Assembly (NCBI GenBank): GCA_002751075.1
Contig: NAOQ01000575.1
Location: 1 to 44,884 of the forward strand
Direction: 5' to 3'
Length of the DNA stretch: 44,884 bases
Origin: Ichthyophonus hoferi
Taxonomy: Eukaryota; Opisthokonta; Ichthyosporea; Ichthyophonida; Ichthyophonidae
Part shown: in pieces, positions 43,465-44,884 of the stretch
Position numbering within the stretch: the stretch's first letter is position 1
Layout: each line of letters begins with the position of its first letter
Position numbers and translations under genes: made by a program
The notes under the pieces: generated by a model
Database searches by the model: none
The model's input: only the letters and a program-made list of their open reading frames with translations
What the model was told of the DNA's origin: nothing

Positions 43465-44340
43465 GATGTTTATGTTTTACTAGGTGTCTGTCCATGTATA
43501 CTATTGTAAATTCACAGACCTTTTTGAAATCAATGGTTATTACTTTTTAAAGGAGCACACCCATTTATTTTTCAAGTATATAAATACATCAAGTGGAAAC
43601 GGGTGCTTGTTCTAGAGAACTTAATATTAGCTCTATTCATATAATACGGGTTGTAACTGAAGACAGTTAGTGATATGTATTTAACTTTCATACCAATTGT
43701 TTTATTATGACTTTTTTCGTCTACAAGTCCCCGGTGCCCTGGGGTCCAACAATAAAAAAACAAGCTTATAATTTTGTTATCTTAAATTAGCAATTGCTGC
43801 CCCAATGTAGTTAGAATATTGATAGTATTTTTAAATTATTTAGTGTTTAATCAATATACACGTCTTTATATAGTTATATTAAACCTTGGACCAGATTACA
43901 TTATGTTTAGAATTTAGATCCAAATTGTAGAGGTACAATATAAAAAACAAAAGCCACACTAAAAAGGCAACCTTAGTCAATAAGAACATACTGTGAAAAA
44001 AAAAATCCTTTCAGAAACCTTTCATGATCACAACCCAGGGGTTCAAAGCACAGGTAGAATGAATCAGATCAGAGGGTGCAAAAACTAATATATTACCTAT
44101 AAATTTCTAGGATATATATACATATAGCGCAAAAACACAACCAAGTCGTTGTAAGGTATTGAAACCATTACATTAAATTTTGTTTTTCGTACATCATGTT
44201 GTTGATCCGCCACATACACAAATAGAGCAATTTCAAACATTCAAGGCTTTTAAAAAGTGTTGTAAGCTGAGCTAGGTCCGGTGTTAGGGTTCAAAACACA
44301 CTTGGGCGGGCAACTGAGTAATGCTCATAGCCACTTTGTG
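43465..44340. other. 3' flank, no gene seen
   Basis: AT-rich sequence after the globin-like gene. It should contain its 3' UTR; nothing else recognised. Confidence 0.4.
43751..43756 (+). terminator. poly(A) signal AATAAA of the globin-like gene
   Basis: First AATAAA after the stop at 43464, about 290 bases downstream. Confidence 0.45.
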
Positions 44341-44618
44341 ATTAACTATAGAAAGAAAATAAAAACTACTCTGGCCAGAAAGCTTCGCAAGTACTGCCCA
44401 TATGGGCAGTCCTACAACAGGAGGTGTAACAACACCATCCAGAACCTCAAGACCCTACTACGTCAGTCAGACGTCCTGCGCCAATGCGAAGTTAGAGGGA
44501 CCAGCCATATTGGCGAGGACGGCCCCATAGAGGACGACCAATAATTATAAACAATCTGACAGAGGATCTGGATGGGGACTACTCGGAACTGATGGCCGCT
44601 CAACGGAAGAAATTCTGA
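44341..44618 (+). pseudogene. broken coding-like remnant, family unknown
   Basis: A stretch of higher GC and coding-like composition in AT-rich DNA. It translates as a basic, helical peptide with pieces such as LARKLRKYCPYGQSYNRRC and IQNLKTLLRQSDVL, and a second coding-like piece follows (LDGDYSELMAAQRKKF). It is not continuous and I see no splice sites that would make it so. It could be an old gene fragment or part of a repeat element; I do not recognise the family. Confidence 0.3.
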
Positions 44619-44884
44619 AAGAATAATTGCAAAATATGGAGGTGGATAATGACGCTGAGGTTAGGAGCAAAAGGAGACCAATGCCAAAACATCCCATATT
44701 GACATGGTGCCACAACAATAAGGTGTTTGTACAGTAATGCTAATAAACATTTCGACGTTTGTATTGGGTATAAATTCAGATAGCGCGCCAAATATGAAAT
44801 ATGAGCTTTTTCATTTCTATAAGACCAATAAAATATGCTTATATTAATATATATATTCATTGGTTTAGAATAGGACCCTAGAGC

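Overview
This is a eukaryotic, intron-rich, AT-rich chromosomal window. By reading splice sites and matching translated exons to families I know, I recognise five conserved genes and three genes or gene parts I cannot name. Two groups of genes stand out: small exons (33-250 bp) separated by short GT-AG introns, and a few compact genes set in long AT-rich gaps. The gene set (COG3 and COG7 of the Golgi tethering complex, an animal-type ferrochelatase ending in a [2Fe-2S] cysteine motif, a PRKX/PKA-like kinase, SSR4/TRAP-delta, a MYND-finger protein and a globin-like domain) points to an animal or close relative. The short introns and low GC would fit an early-branching animal such as a sponge, but that placement is a guess. 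I saw no tRNA, rRNA, CRISPR array or intact transposon.

Layout. 1-0.7 kb: the last exons of COG7 (+), cut by the window edge. 1.3-5.0 kb: ferrochelatase FECH (-), convergent with COG7, N-terminus not found. 5.0-7.5 kb: no gene seen. 7.5-10.8 kb: an eight-exon PRKX/PKA-like kinase (-). 10.9-13.0 kb: about eight small exons (-) of an unrecognised protein that stops only about 100 bp before the kinase, so the two may be one transcription unit. 13.0-17.7 kb: AT-rich, with one orphan acidic, serine-rich exon near 16.1 kb. 17.7-19.3 kb: two-exon MYND zinc-finger gene (-). 21.7-23.5 kb: SSR4 (+), complete in five exons. 23.5-27.4 kb: no gene seen. 27.4-35.6 kb: COG3 (+), 21 exons read plus one not located. 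35.6-39.6 kb: no gene seen. 39.6-43.5 kb: a long, low-complexity protein (+) ending in a divergent globin-like domain. The last 1.4 kb hold only a broken coding-like remnant.

The recognised genes work in membrane traffic and the secretory pathway (COG7, COG3, SSR4), haem synthesis (FECH) and signalling (kinase). They are on both strands and form no operon. Two signals not explained by the gene list are the globin-like fusion at 39.6-43.5 kb and a heptamer, TGATTGG/CCAATCA. The heptamer is crowded into the small-exon genes, often just upstream of splice acceptors, and almost absent from the AT-rich gaps.
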